Below are positions 44,364 to 53,061 of a stretch of 64,000 nucleotides of DNA, in pieces. Origin of the DNA: Mesobacterium_A hydrothermale (GTDB lineage Bacteria > Pseudomonadota > Alphaproteobacteria > Rhodobacterales > Rhodobacteraceae). The position numbers were made by a program, and so were the translations under genes. The stretch covers positions 50,897 through 114,896 of the forward strand of contig NZ_JAYLLH010000012.1 in NCBI RefSeq assembly GCF_035818635.1. Direction: 5' to 3'. Position 1 is the stretch's first letter; each line of letters starts with the position of its first letter. Below the pieces are notes generated by a model. The model searched no databases and was not told the origin of the DNA. It saw only the letters and a program-made list of their open reading frames with translations.

Positions 44364-45353
44364 ATGAGCTATGCCACCGCCCGCAAGACCGAAGCGGATG
44401 AAATCCCGGTCATCGACATCACGCCGCTGCGCGACGGCACCGACCCGGGCGGCGTGGCCAAGGCCTTGCACGCCGCCAGCACCGGGTTGGGTTTCATCTA
44501 TGTCCGCGGGCATGGCATCCCCGACGCGGTGATCGACGCCGCCCGAACCGCGGCCTATGCGTTCTTTCATGCCGAGCCCGCGCAGAAGGAAAGCGTGCGG
44601 GTGTCGTCCAGTCACCGGGGCTGGCTGGGACGGGGCGGCGCCAAGATGCAGGACGATGCCAAGGCCGATCTGAAGGAAAGCTTTATCTGGGGGTTCCAGG
44701 ACGAAACCGGCAGCACGCCGGACGATCACCCGTTGCGCGGCGACAACCGCTGGCCGGCGTTCCAGCCCGGTCTGGAAACAGCGGCGATGACCTATTTTCA
44801 CCACGCGCACGCGGTGGCGCATCACCTGATGCGCGGCTTTGCGCTGGGGCTGGACCTACCCGAAGGGTTTTTCCTGAAAACCGCCGACACGCCGCTGAGC
44901 CGCTGTTCCTTTGTCTATTACCCGCCGCAGGACGCCGACGCGGGCGCCGACCAGTTCGGCGTCGGTCCGCACACCGATTTCGGTGTGCTGACGGTGCTGT
45001 GCCAAGACAATGTCGGCGGTTTGCAGGTCGAGGATGCCAATGGCGACTGGATCGAAGCGCCGCCGATCCCCGGAACGCTGCTGGTGAACGTCGCCGATTT
45101 GTTGGCGCGCTGGACCGACGGGGCCTATAAATCCACGACGCACCGGGTGGTCAACAGTTCGGGGCGGGAACGCATGTCGCTGGTGCTGGCCTTCGACCCG
45201 AACCCCGAAACCGTGATCGACGCGCGCGAGGTGTTCGGCGCCGAACACCCCCCGAAGTCCGAGGCGATCACCTGTGGCGACTACCTTGTCTGGCGGTTCG
45301 CCAAGGCCTTTGCCTATCGCAAGGAGGCGCAGAATGCAGCATCTGGCCGATGA
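44364..45353 (+). CDS. 2-oxoglutarate/Fe(II) oxygenase, isopenicillin N synthase family
   Basis: A 329-residue oxygenase. The N-terminal domain begins IPVIDITPLRDG, and the iron site is HTDFG (His and Asp, about 208-210) with the distal histidine in STTHRVVN. The RMSLVLAF segment holds the Arg-x-Ser pair that binds 2-oxoglutarate in this family. It lies 30 nt after the hydrolase and its 3' end overlaps the next gene by 20 nt. It adds a second oxygenation step to the operon. The substrate is unknown. Confidence 0.87.
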   Translation: MSYATARKTEADEIPVIDITPLRDGTDPGGVAKALHAASTGLGFIYVRGHGIPDAVIDAARTAAYAFFHAEPAQKESVRVSSSHRGWLGRGGAKMQDDAKADLKESFIWGFQDETGSTPDDHPLRGDNRWPAFQPGLETAAMTYFHHAHAVAHHLMRGFALGLDLPEGFFLKTADTPLSRCSFVYYPPQDADAGADQFGVGPHTDFGVLTVLCQDNVGGLQVEDANGDWIEAPPIPGTLLVNVADLLARWTDGAYKSTTHRVVNSSGRERMSLVLAFDPNPETVIDAREVFGAEHPPKSEAITCGDYLVWRFAKAFAYRKEAQNAASGR

Positions 45354-46401
45354 CACCCGGCAGGCGCTGTCGCGGGCGGCGCGCAACCTGTTGTGCGACT
45401 GCGGCGGGTTTGCCCCGGGCGACGAACTGCTGATCTACCGCGAGGACGCGCGCCACGGCTGGTATGACGCCGCCGTTGCCGACGCCGTGGCGCAAGAGGC
45501 CGCGCGCATGGGCATCGCGGTGCGCCTGACCGATGCACCGCCGCCCGCCGCCACGCCGGACCCGGCGGTGGCAGGGGTCTTGGCGTCGCCGGCCAACATC
45601 GTCTATTTCGCCCGGATCGGCGACCAGGACCGGTTCGGCGCTGCCGGCGCGGCGGGCCGCCGGGTGATGGTCTATGCCCGCAATGCGGCTGACCTGGCCT
45701 CGCCCTTCGGGCAGGTGCCGCACCAGGCGATGCGCGCGTTCAAGGCCGCCGTCGATGGTGTTCTGATCCGCGCGCAGCAGATCGAGATCACCTGTCCCGC
45801 CGGCACCCGCATCACCGGATCGGTGGCGCAAAAGACCGCGACGCCACAGGACACCACGATCCGCCGGTTCCCGCTGGGGGTGCCCGCGCCGGTGTCTGCG
45901 ACGGATTTCAGCGGGCGCGTGGCGCTTGTTGGCGGGTTGACGCCCACCGGCAACCGGGCCTACGACCCCGCCGTTCTGGCGCTGCAAGCGCCGCTTTTCG
46001 CGCATGTCGAACAGGGGCGCATCACCGGGTTCGACGGGCCCGAGGATCAGGTCGCAAAGGTCACGGCGCACTATACGGCGCTGGCCGAAGCCTTTGGGCT
46101 GGACCCGTTCGTGGTGCATTCCTGGCACGCCGGGCTGCACCCGGGTTGCCCGTTCTTCGACGCCATGGACGACAGTCGGGACTATTGGTCGAACACCGTG
46201 TTCAGCAATCCGCGTCTGCTGCATTTCCACACCTGCGGCACAGAACCGCCGGGTGAGATCAGCTGGAACCTTGTCGATGCAACGGTCAGGGTGGATGGCG
46301 CGCCGCTTTGGGATGCGGGCGTTCTGAAGCCGCGCGGTTTCGGGGCGCTGTCAGCCTGCCTGGATGCCTATCCCGTGCTTCGTGACCTGTTTCCGGGCTG
46401 A
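45334..46401 (+). CDS. NicX/aminopeptidase-T-like metalloprotein
   Basis: A 355-residue protein resembling the M29 aminopeptidase / 2,5-dihydroxypyridine 5,6-dioxygenase (NicX) group. The C-terminal region carries the histidine-rich metal site: HSWHAGLHPGCPF (about 265-277) and LLHFHTCG (about 298-305). NicX cleaves a pyridine ring; other members are peptidases, so activity is uncertain. The start is ATG at 45334 after AAGGAGG, within the end of the oxygenase gene. It is the last gene of the operon and converges on the racemase. Confidence 0.65.
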   Translation: MQHLADDTRQALSRAARNLLCDCGGFAPGDELLIYREDARHGWYDAAVADAVAQEAARMGIAVRLTDAPPPAATPDPAVAGVLASPANIVYFARIGDQDRFGAAGAAGRRVMVYARNAADLASPFGQVPHQAMRAFKAAVDGVLIRAQQIEITCPAGTRITGSVAQKTATPQDTTIRRFPLGVPAPVSATDFSGRVALVGGLTPTGNRAYDPAVLALQAPLFAHVEQGRITGFDGPEDQVAKVTAHYTALAEAFGLDPFVVHSWHAGLHPGCPFFDAMDDSRDYWSNTVFSNPRLLHFHTCGTEPPGEISWNLVDATVRVDGAPLWDAGVLKPRGFGALSACLDAYPVLRDLFPG

Positions 46402-46474
46402 TTCCGGGCCGCGACGACACCGCCCGCGTGCCCGTTGCGCCTTGCCATGTGCAGCACCGACCGGCGCCGTGCGG

Positions 46475-47131
46475 TCAGGCCCGGTCCGCCCGCACCAGCC
46501 ATTCCAGGCATCCGGCCGCCGCTTCGACCGGGTCGATCACCGGAACGGGCAGGCGGGCGCGCAGGCCGTTGACCACCCTGACCATTCCCGCGCAGCCCAG
46601 CACGATGGCATCGATCCCGTCTTCGGCAATGGCCGCCCCAGCCTCTGCCGCGATCCGGTCGATCACGCCGTCGGGGTCATCTTCCAGCGCAAGCACTGGC
46701 ACCTCTGAGGCACGCACGCGGCCAAGCAATCCCGCCAGGCCATAGCGGTGGATATTCTCCTCGATCACCGGGACCGAGACCGATAGGGTCGTCACAACGC
46801 TGAACTGCCATCCGCGCAATGCACAAAGATGATAGGCGGCCTGGCCGATCCCGATCAACGGCACGGGCACGCTGAGCGCCGCCGGTTCCAGCGCAGTGTC
46901 GTCGAAACAGCCAATCACGATGCCGGCGGCCCGACGCTCTGCCGCTTCGCGCACCCGCACCAAAAGGGGAGGCGACGCGGCTTCGCCATCCTCTCGCCTC
47001 TGGATCGCGGGCGGTCCACCGAAGGATGTCCAGCCCTCCCAATGCAATGCGGGAGCTGCGCGTTTCGCCACGCCCAGCATCGCGTCTGTCATGGCCGCTG
47101 TGCAGTTGGGATTGATTATGATTGCCGACAT
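46475..47131 (-). CDS. Asp/Glu/hydantoin racemase family protein
   Basis: A 218-residue member of the aspartate/hydantoin racemase family. The two catalytic cysteines are in VIGCFDD (about residue 80) and VLGCAGM (about 180), flanked by INPNCTAAM at the N terminus. It may racemise or otherwise activate a substrate with an acidic alpha-proton. It is the last gene of the transporter operon (4 nt after the permease stop), so it probably acts on an imported compound. The start is ATG at 47131. Confidence 0.85.
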   Translation of the reverse strand: MSAIIINPNCTAAMTDAMLGVAKRAAPALHWEGWTSFGGPPAIQRREDGEAASPPLLVRVREAAERRAAGIVIGCFDDTALEPAALSVPVPLIGIGQAAYHLCALRGWQFSVVTTLSVSVPVIEENIHRYGLAGLLGRVRASEVPVLALEDDPDGVIDRIAAEAGAAIAEDGIDAIVLGCAGMVRVVNGLRARLPVPVIDPVEAAAGCLEWLVRADRA

Positions 47132-47135
47132 GCGC

Positions 47136-47975
47136 TCAGACCATGCCCTTGCCCGCATCCGACCCGGCCCGCGCCCGGCGGCGTCCCAGGATCCAGACCA
47201 CCAGGATAAAGACCCCGATCACGACGAAGGAAAACACCGTGGTCAACGTCCCCAGCGCAAAGATCACCGGGGTGGTGACATTGGTTGTCATGCCAAAGAT
47301 TTCCAACGGCAGCGTGTTGTAGCTGCCCGCGGTCAGCAGGGTGCGGGCGAATTCGTCATAGCTGAGCGTGAAGCCGAACAGCGCGACCCCGATCAGCGAC
47401 GGCGCGATGATCGGCAGCACCACGTGGCGGATCGTCTGCCACGCGCTTGCGCCAAGGTCGCGCGCGGCCTCTTCATAGCTGCGGTCGAAGCGGTTGAAGA
47501 CAGCGAACATGATCAGCAGGCCAAAGAGCAGGGTCCAGGTCAGCTGCGCGCCAAAGCCCGATGTCGCCCAATGCACCTTCAGCCCCGATTGAGAAAAGAT
47601 CAGCCCGACGCCCAGCGAGATCAGGATCGACGGAATCACCAGCGCGGTGATGATCAGGTATAACAGCACGGTCGATCCGGCGAAGCGCTTGCGGAAGGCC
47701 AGCCCCCCCATCACCGATACGACGACCGTGGTCACCATGACCATCAGCCCCAGCGCAAAGGACCGCCGGAACGAGCCCCAGATGTCGCCCACCGCCTGTT
47801 CCTGGAACAGGTCGTAGAACCAGTGCAGCGACACGCCGCGCATCGGGAAGGTCAGCCCGCCCTGCGGCCCCTGGAACGACAGGATCGCAATGGTGATCGT
47901 CGGGCCGTACAGAAAGATCAGGAACAGCGTGAAGAACGCGGCGAGGATATAGAACGAACGCGGGCGCGGTTCCAT
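47136..47975 (-). CDS. ABC permease, PotC type
   Basis: A 279-residue permease of the spermidine/putrescine class. Six helices are visible and the EAA-type loop is SYEEAARDLGASAWQTIRHVVLPIIAP. It pairs with the PotB-like permease one nucleotide upstream. Relatives import polyamines, but many catabolic operons use this class for other cations or amino compounds. The next gene (4 nt) is the racemase. Confidence 0.87.
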   Translation of the reverse strand: MEPRPRSFYILAAFFTLFLIFLYGPTITIAILSFQGPQGGLTFPMRGVSLHWFYDLFQEQAVGDIWGSFRRSFALGLMVMVTTVVVSVMGGLAFRKRFAGSTVLLYLIITALVIPSILISLGVGLIFSQSGLKVHWATSGFGAQLTWTLLFGLLIMFAVFNRFDRSYEEAARDLGASAWQTIRHVVLPIIAPSLIGVALFGFTLSYDEFARTLLTAGSYNTLPLEIFGMTTNVTTPVIFALGTLTTVFSFVVIGVFILVVWILGRRRARAGSDAGKGMV

Positions 47976-47976
47976 G

Positions 47977-48843
47977 TTACAGTTCCTTCCGGATATCGAC
48001 GAAGCGCAGCAGGATAGCGATCACCAGCAACACGGTCACCAGCAGCACCACCGCCGTGGCCGAAGCCGAGGGATATTGCAAAAGCCCGATGTCGTTGGAA
48101 ATCAGCCGCCCCACGTTGGCCTTCTGGCTGCCCGACATGAAGCGCACGGTGATGAAATCGCCCATCACCAGCGTGACGACAAAGATCGTGCCGATCATGA
48201 TGCCGGGCTTGGTCAGCGGCACGATCACATGCCACAGCGTCTGCCAGCCGGTCGCCCCCGCATCCGCCGCCGCCTCGATCAGCGACCGGTCGATGCGCAT
48301 CATCGTGTTGAAGATCGGCACCACCATGAACAGCGTGTACAGGTGGACAAAGGCCAGGATCACGCTGAAATCGCTGAACAACAGCCAGTCCAGCGGTTCG
48401 TCGATCACGCCCCAGGACAGCAGCGTCGAATTGGCCAGCCCGTTGCGGCCCAGGAACGGGATCCACGAGATCATCCGGATGATATTCGAGGTCCAGAACG
48501 GGATCGTGCACAGCAAGAACAGCGCGATCTGCCAGTTGAGCGACCGGATGTGGAAGGCCAGGAAATAGGCCACCGTAAAGCCGATCGCCAGGGTAAACGC
48601 CCAGGTGATCGCAGCATATTTGAAGGTGTTCAGGAACACCCGCCAGGTCACGCTGGACCCGAACAGGTAGTCGTAGTTGTCGAACTGGAAGGCGGGGTAG
48701 ATCGACCATTCGGTCGCGCCCCAGAAACTGACGATGACGATCATGATGACCGGCAAAACCAGGAAGCCCCCCAGCACAAGCGCCAGTGGTCCGGCCATCA
48801 GCCAGCCGCTCACATGCCGGTTCTTGAGAAAGTCAGCCGCCAT
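47977..48843 (-). CDS. ABC permease, PotB type
   Basis: A 288-residue permease of the PotB class, with helices from about residue 12 to 280 and the loop SLIEAAADAGATGWQTLWHVIVPLTKPG. The N-terminal insert after the first helix (WGATEWSIYPAFQFDNYDYL) is typical of this class. It stands 164 nt after the binding-protein gene, a gap occupied by hairpin repeats and a long homopolymer. Confidence 0.87.
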   Translation of the reverse strand: MAADFLKNRHVSGWLMAGPLALVLGGFLVLPVIMIVIVSFWGATEWSIYPAFQFDNYDYLFGSSVTWRVFLNTFKYAAITWAFTLAIGFTVAYFLAFHIRSLNWQIALFLLCTIPFWTSNIIRMISWIPFLGRNGLANSTLLSWGVIDEPLDWLLFSDFSVILAFVHLYTLFMVVPIFNTMMRIDRSLIEAAADAGATGWQTLWHVIVPLTKPGIMIGTIFVVTLVMGDFITVRFMSGSQKANVGRLISNDIGLLQYPSASATAVVLLVTVLLVIAILLRFVDIRKEL

Positions 48844-48856
48844 TCCCGCGCCTTTG

Positions 48857-48915
48857 CATCTTTTGCTTTGAAAATACCCTCAAGGGGGGTCTGGGGGGAC
48901 GGAACGTCCCCCCAG
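48857..48915 (-). repeat. Short intercistronic hairpin repeat, copy 1
   Basis: On the reverse strand this reads as a perfect 10-bp hairpin (CTGGGGGGAC / GTCCCCCCAG, 48891-48915, 5-nt loop), then ACCCCCC, then GGGTATTTT and AAAGATG. Copy 2 at 55787-55837 has the same order: hairpin, ACCCCCC, GGAGTATTTT, AAAGATG. It lies between the binding-protein and permease genes. Confidence 0.7.
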
Positions 48916-48917
48916 CC

Positions 48918-48995
<78 letters not shown>

Positions 48996-49007
48996 AACCC
49001 GGGTTCA

Positions 49008-50282
49008 TCAGGCCGCGATGAACTCGTTCCATTTGTGCACCATGTACTGGTTTTCGTCCATGACGGCGTTCCAGCAGGCCACGGCCCCCATGCGGTCATA
49101 GAACGATCCGCCGTCGCGGGTGTCGCCCGCGCCCGCCAGCTTGTCGCCAAACGGAGAGGTGATCTCGCCGGTTGCCGGCTTGCCTTCGAACCAATAGCCC
49201 CACTCGTCCGCGGTCATGAAGTTCTTCGAGGTTTCCGGCACCGCCGAGTAATAGCCCTGGCGCATCAGGAAGCCGCCGACCCAGCCGTCGAGATACCAGT
49301 TGATGTATTCGTAGGCCGCGTCCAGCTCCATGCCCGAGAGCGATTTCGACAGGCCGATGCCGCCACCCCAGCTGCGATAGCCCTCTTCCAGCGGCTGGTA
49401 GACGCAGGGGATGCCGCGCGACTTGACCGCGGTGATGGCGGGCGACCACATCGACTGGATCACCACCTCGCCCGAGGCCATCAGGTTGACGCTTTCGTCG
49501 AAGGTCTTCCAGAAGGCGCGGAACTGGCCCATCTTCTTGGCCTCGGTGAAGATGCCGATGGTCAGGTCGATTTCTTCGCGGGTCATGTTGCCCTTGTCGG
49601 CATATTTGTGTTCGCCCATGGATTCCACGACCATCGCCATGTCCATGATGCCGATCGAACTGATGTCGAGGATCGACGCCTTGCCCTTGAACTCGGGGTT
49701 CAGCAGTTCCGACCAGTTGTTGATCGGGCGGCCGATCAGGTCGGGGCGGATGCCCAGCGTATCGGCGTTGTAGATCGTCGGGATCAGGGTCATCCAGCCG
49801 GTTTCCTCGCTGGCGAACCTGGTCGAGCCGGGGCCGTCGACAAACCCGACGGTATGCGGCGCGGTGCCCTGCGCGATTTCAGAGGTCGGCGTCAGCTTGC
49901 CCGACCGGAAGATGCCGACGATCTTGTCGTCGTTCTTGATCTTCGAGGTATCCATCGCCTGCAGGTTGCCGGTCGGCCAGACCTTCTTGCAGATCCAGTA
50001 TTCGATGTCGGCGATGTCGAAGCTGTCGGGCTGGGTCGCTGCGCGCTGGGTCACGCTGTCGGAATCGAGCGCGGTCATTTCCAGCGTGATGCCCAGGTCT
50101 TCCTTCACCTTGGTCGCCACCTCGTTGAGGTTGGACACGCCGGTGCCAAACTGGCGCAGGACGATATTCTTGCTTTCCTGGCCCCAGACCATCGGCGCGG
50201 GCAGCGCGGATGCTGCGAAAGCCGCGCCGCCGGCCTTGAGGAGCGAACGCCGCGAATAGCGGACTTTCGAAATGGTCGTCAT
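49008..50282 (-). CDS. ABC binding protein, PotD-like, Tat-exported
   Basis: A 424-residue periplasmic binding protein of the spermidine/putrescine class. The N terminus YSRRSLLKAGGAAFAASALPA is a Tat signal (twin arginine). The body shows MTLIPTIYNADTLG, INNWSELLNPEFKGKASI and SGEVVIQSMWSP. It delivers the solute to the PotB/PotC permeases. Its Tat export is unusual among PotD proteins but common in this catabolic subfamily. The ligand is unknown; linkage to a racemase hints at an amino or imino acid. Confidence 0.85.
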   Translation of the reverse strand: MTTISKVRYSRRSLLKAGGAAFAASALPAPMVWGQESKNIVLRQFGTGVSNLNEVATKVKEDLGITLEMTALDSDSVTQRAATQPDSFDIADIEYWICKKVWPTGNLQAMDTSKIKNDDKIVGIFRSGKLTPTSEIAQGTAPHTVGFVDGPGSTRFASEETGWMTLIPTIYNADTLGIRPDLIGRPINNWSELLNPEFKGKASILDISSIGIMDMAMVVESMGEHKYADKGNMTREEIDLTIGIFTEAKKMGQFRAFWKTFDESVNLMASGEVVIQSMWSPAITAVKSRGIPCVYQPLEEGYRSWGGGIGLSKSLSGMELDAAYEYINWYLDGWVGGFLMRQGYYSAVPETSKNFMTADEWGYWFEGKPATGEITSPFGDKLAGAGDTRDGGSFYDRMGAVACWNAVMDENQYMVHKWNEFIAA

Positions 50283-50315
50283 GTCAGTTTCCCTGTGTTG
50301 ATTGTGCGTAATTCG

Positions 50316-51302
50316 TCACCGGCGCAGCGCGTGGGCCGCGGCGCCGTCCCAACCAAGGCCCACGGCCTCGCCCACATTCTTCGGTGCGCCGAAGAAATCC
50401 TTGTCCGTCAGCAGCGCCGTGACTTCCTGATCGCCAGCGATGGCGGCGGTCAGGGCGACATGCGTGCCCTGGTATTCGATGGCGGTAATCCGGCCTTCCA
50501 GCTTCGCGCCCTCGGACGGGCCCAGTTTCAACTGGTCGGACCGCACGGCAATCTGCCCCTCGGGCAGGGCGATCACGTTATGCGATCCGATGAAGCGCGC
50601 GACGAAGGCGGTGGCGGGGGCGTCGAACACGTCATGTGTCGGGCCGGCCTGTTCGATCACGGCGTTGTTCATCACCACGATCTCGTCCGCCAGCGCCAGC
50701 GCCTCGTCCTGGCCGTGGGTGACGTGGATGAAGGTGATGCCCAGTTCCTTTTGCAGAGGCGGCGCAGTTCGGCCCGCATGCGGACGCGCAGGAACGGATC
50801 CAGCGCCGACAGTGGTTCATCAAGTAACAGCACCTGGGGGCTTGGTGATCAGCGCCCGGGCCAGTGCCACGCGCTGTTGCTGGCCACCGGACAACTGGTC
50901 GGGCAGGCGATCGGCCAACTGGGTCATGTCGACCAGTTCCAGCATCTCCATCGCCTGTGTCTTGCGCGTTGCGGCGTCCACGCCCTTCATTTTCAGGCTG
51001 AAGGCCACGTTGTCGGCCACGCTAAGGTGCGGAAACAGGGCATAGCTTTGGAACATCATCGCGGTGCCGCGTTTCGCCGGGGGCAGCGAGGCGATGTTGC
51101 GCCCACCCAGCAGGATGGCGCCTTCGCTGACACTTTCGTGCCCGGCGATCATCCGCAGGGTCGAGGACTTGCCGCATCCCGACGGACCCAGCAGACAGGC
51201 GTATGTGCCTGCGCTGAACATGTGGTCGATGCTATCGACAGCCACGGTCTTGCCGTAGCGCTTGGTCAGCTTCACCAGTTCAAGATCGAGTTCGGATCGC
51301 AT
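50316..51302 (-). pseudogene. PotA-like ABC ATPase broken by two indels
   Basis: The ATPase of the transporter starts normally at ATG 51302 (LVKLTKRYGKTVAVDS, Walker A GPSGCGKSS, LSGGQQQRVALARAL) and ends normally (EIVVMNNAVIEQAGPTHDVF, then a TOBE-like domain). The middle is out of frame. A fifth G in the run at 50836-50840 shifts the frame just before Walker B, and an extra AG at about 50755-50758 restores it. Removing both gives an intact VLLLDEPLSALDPFLRVRMRAELRRLQKELG-type stretch (quoted in part: LLLDEPLSALDP). Without correction the product stops early and lacks Walker B. It is either a recent pseudogene or a sequencing error. Confidence 0.85.
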
Positions 51303-51547
51303 GTAACCCCCGGTTATCCTGAAACAAGCGTTGGCCGAGGTCGGGCGATTCCGGGAAAGACAAAACCTTTCCACGTGGGCACAAAACAGTCCGTACCGAA
51401 ATTATGTGCGAAAAATAGTAGATTGTGCAAAGTATGATGAATATATTGTGTACAATATGACTTCTGATCGTCCAGAGTTCGCCTGTGCCTTGTTGTCCGA
51501 ACGGGGATGATCTATCTAATTCGCAGAGCATCTAAGAGGGTTGCACC
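51303..51547. promoter_or_regulatory. Divergent promoter of the Pot-type transporter and GntR gene
   Basis: This 245-nt AT-rich region holds no convincing gene. At 51443-51458 it has a perfect dyad ATATTGT-GT-ACAATAT. The core TTGT-GT-ACAA fits operators of FadR/FCD-type GntR regulators, and the divergent gene encodes such a regulator. A short frame crossing the region on the reverse strand shows no family features. Confidence 0.65.
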
Positions 51548-52234
51548 GTGGACGGATCACAACCGGCACCACCGTCGGCCGACGAAATCGCGGTCAAACT
51601 GACAGAAGCCGTGCACGAGCATCGTGTGTTGCCCGGAATGAAGCTGTCAGAAGACGAAGTCGGAGAGGTCTTTGGCGTTGGCCGCACCGTTGTCCGGCAG
51701 GCCCTGCGCAGCCTGGCCCATGACGGGTTGCTGCGGACCGAACGCAATCGCGGTGCCTTTGTCGCAAAGCCGTCGATCAAGGATGCGCGCGAGGTGTTCG
51801 AGGCCCGCGCCCTGCTGGAACCCCGCACTGCGCGCGCGGCGGCAGAACGCACCACACCGGCCGATATCGCGCTGTTGCAACGCCATATCGAGGAAGAACG
51901 CGCCGCGCTTGCCGCGGGGCGAACCGGGCAGGCGCTGCGGCTTTCGGGGTACTTCCACGTCGAAATCGCGCGCATAGCAGACCAGGCCACGATCGAGGCC
52001 TTTATCCGTCAGTTGGTGTCACGCTCGTCGCTGGTGATCGCGCTGTATTGGCGTCGCCGCAACGCGATCTGCGAAAGCCACGCGCACCACGCGCTGCTGA
52101 ACGCCCTGCGTGACCATGACAGCGATGCGGCAGAAGACCTGATGAAGGGCCACCTGCTGGATCTGCTGTCGCAACTGGACTTGAGTGAACACCCCGAGGA
52201 AAGGTTGTCTTTGCGCGAGGCGCTGACGTCATGA
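51548..52234 (+). CDS. GntR-family regulator, FadR/FCD subfamily
   Basis: A 228-residue regulator. The winged helix (about 12-78; MKLSEDEVGEVFGVGRTVVRQALRSL) is followed by an all-helical FCD ligand domain (about 85-215) with metal-ligand-like residues in FHVEIA and SHAHHALLNAL. It is divergent from the Pot-type transporter and probably represses it in the absence of substrate. GTG at 51548 is the likely start. It overlaps the acetyltransferase gene by ATGA. Confidence 0.88.
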   Translation: MDGSQPAPPSADEIAVKLTEAVHEHRVLPGMKLSEDEVGEVFGVGRTVVRQALRSLAHDGLLRTERNRGAFVAKPSIKDAREVFEARALLEPRTARAAAERTTPADIALLQRHIEEERAALAAGRTGQALRLSGYFHVEIARIADQATIEAFIRQLVSRSSLVIALYWRRRNAICESHAHHALLNALRDHDSDAAEDLMKGHLLDLLSQLDLSEHPEERLSLREALTS

Positions 52235-53058
52235 TCCAGACCCGCCGGATGACAGTCGAGGACCTGAATACCGTACTCGACTGGGCGGCGGAAGAAGGCT
52301 GGAACCCCGGTCTGGACGATCCCGCGGTGTTTTTGCAAACCGATCCCGACGGGTTCTTCCTTGCGCTGGACGGCGATCAGCCGGTGGCGGCGATTTCTGT
52401 CGTCAATCACAGCGATGATTTTTCCTTTCTGGGCCTTTATATCTGCCGGGCCAGTCACCGGGGCCGGGGCATCGGGCTGGCGCTCTGGACCGAGGCGCTG
52501 GAACATGCGGGCGCGCGGACGGTTGGTCTGGACGGGGTGCAAGACCAGCAGGCGAATTATGCCCGCTCCGGCTTTCGCCACGCGGGCGGAACGACGCGCT
52601 ACTCAGGGACGCTTGCAGGCTATGACCACCGTGCGGCGCTGCCGGTTGAACCCGCAGACGTGATGCGGCTGGTCGTGCTCGAAGCCGGGGCCTCTGGCTG
52701 GGAAAAGCGCCGCTATCTTCAGGGGTGGTTCACGGACACAGCCCACCGCAAGACCTTTGTGGTGTCCGAAGGCGAACGGATCACGGGTTTTGCCACCGTG
52801 CGGGCCTGCCGCGATGGGGCCAAGATCGGCCCGCTTTCGGCGCTGGACGAGGCAACCGCATTGGTTCTTCTGGAAAAATGCGCGGACGTGTTCGCCGGTG
52901 AAATCATTGTCGATGTGCCGTCGTCATCCGATCTGCTGAATGATATTTGCAACGAACTTGGGCTGGTTCCGGGGTTTCAGACCGCCCGCATGTACCGCGG
53001 CCCGTCACAGCCCGGTGCATCACGCCTGTTCGCGGTGGCATCGCTGGAACTGGGCTGA
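52231..53058 (+). CDS. GNAT acetyltransferase with C-terminal GNAT-like domain
   Basis: A 275-residue protein. The N-terminal GNAT domain (about 3-130) has the acetyl-CoA motif RASHRGRGIGLALW. The C-terminal part (about 145-265) resembles the second acetyltransferase-like domain (Acetyltransf_18) found in YitH-type proteins. The substrate is unknown. It is translationally coupled to the GntR regulator and could detoxify or modify a compound related to the transporter. It converges on urtE, 3 nt away. Confidence 0.82.
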   Translation: MIQTRRMTVEDLNTVLDWAAEEGWNPGLDDPAVFLQTDPDGFFLALDGDQPVAAISVVNHSDDFSFLGLYICRASHRGRGIGLALWTEALEHAGARTVGLDGVQDQQANYARSGFRHAGGTTRYSGTLAGYDHRAALPVEPADVMRLVVLEAGASGWEKRRYLQGWFTDTAHRKTFVVSEGERITGFATVRACRDGAKIGPLSALDEATALVLLEKCADVFAGEIIVDVPSSSDLLNDICNELGLVPGFQTARMYRGPSQPGASRLFAVASLELG

Positions 53059-53061
53059 GCG

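Noticed and set aside
49035..51437. Plus-strand open frame of about 800 codons
   Set aside because: Antisense to the binding protein and ATPase genes. Its length reflects codon bias; no domain was recognised.
51280..51531. Short reverse-strand frame in the transporter/GntR divergent region
   Set aside because: It overlaps the start of the ATPase gene and the operator and has no recognisable features.
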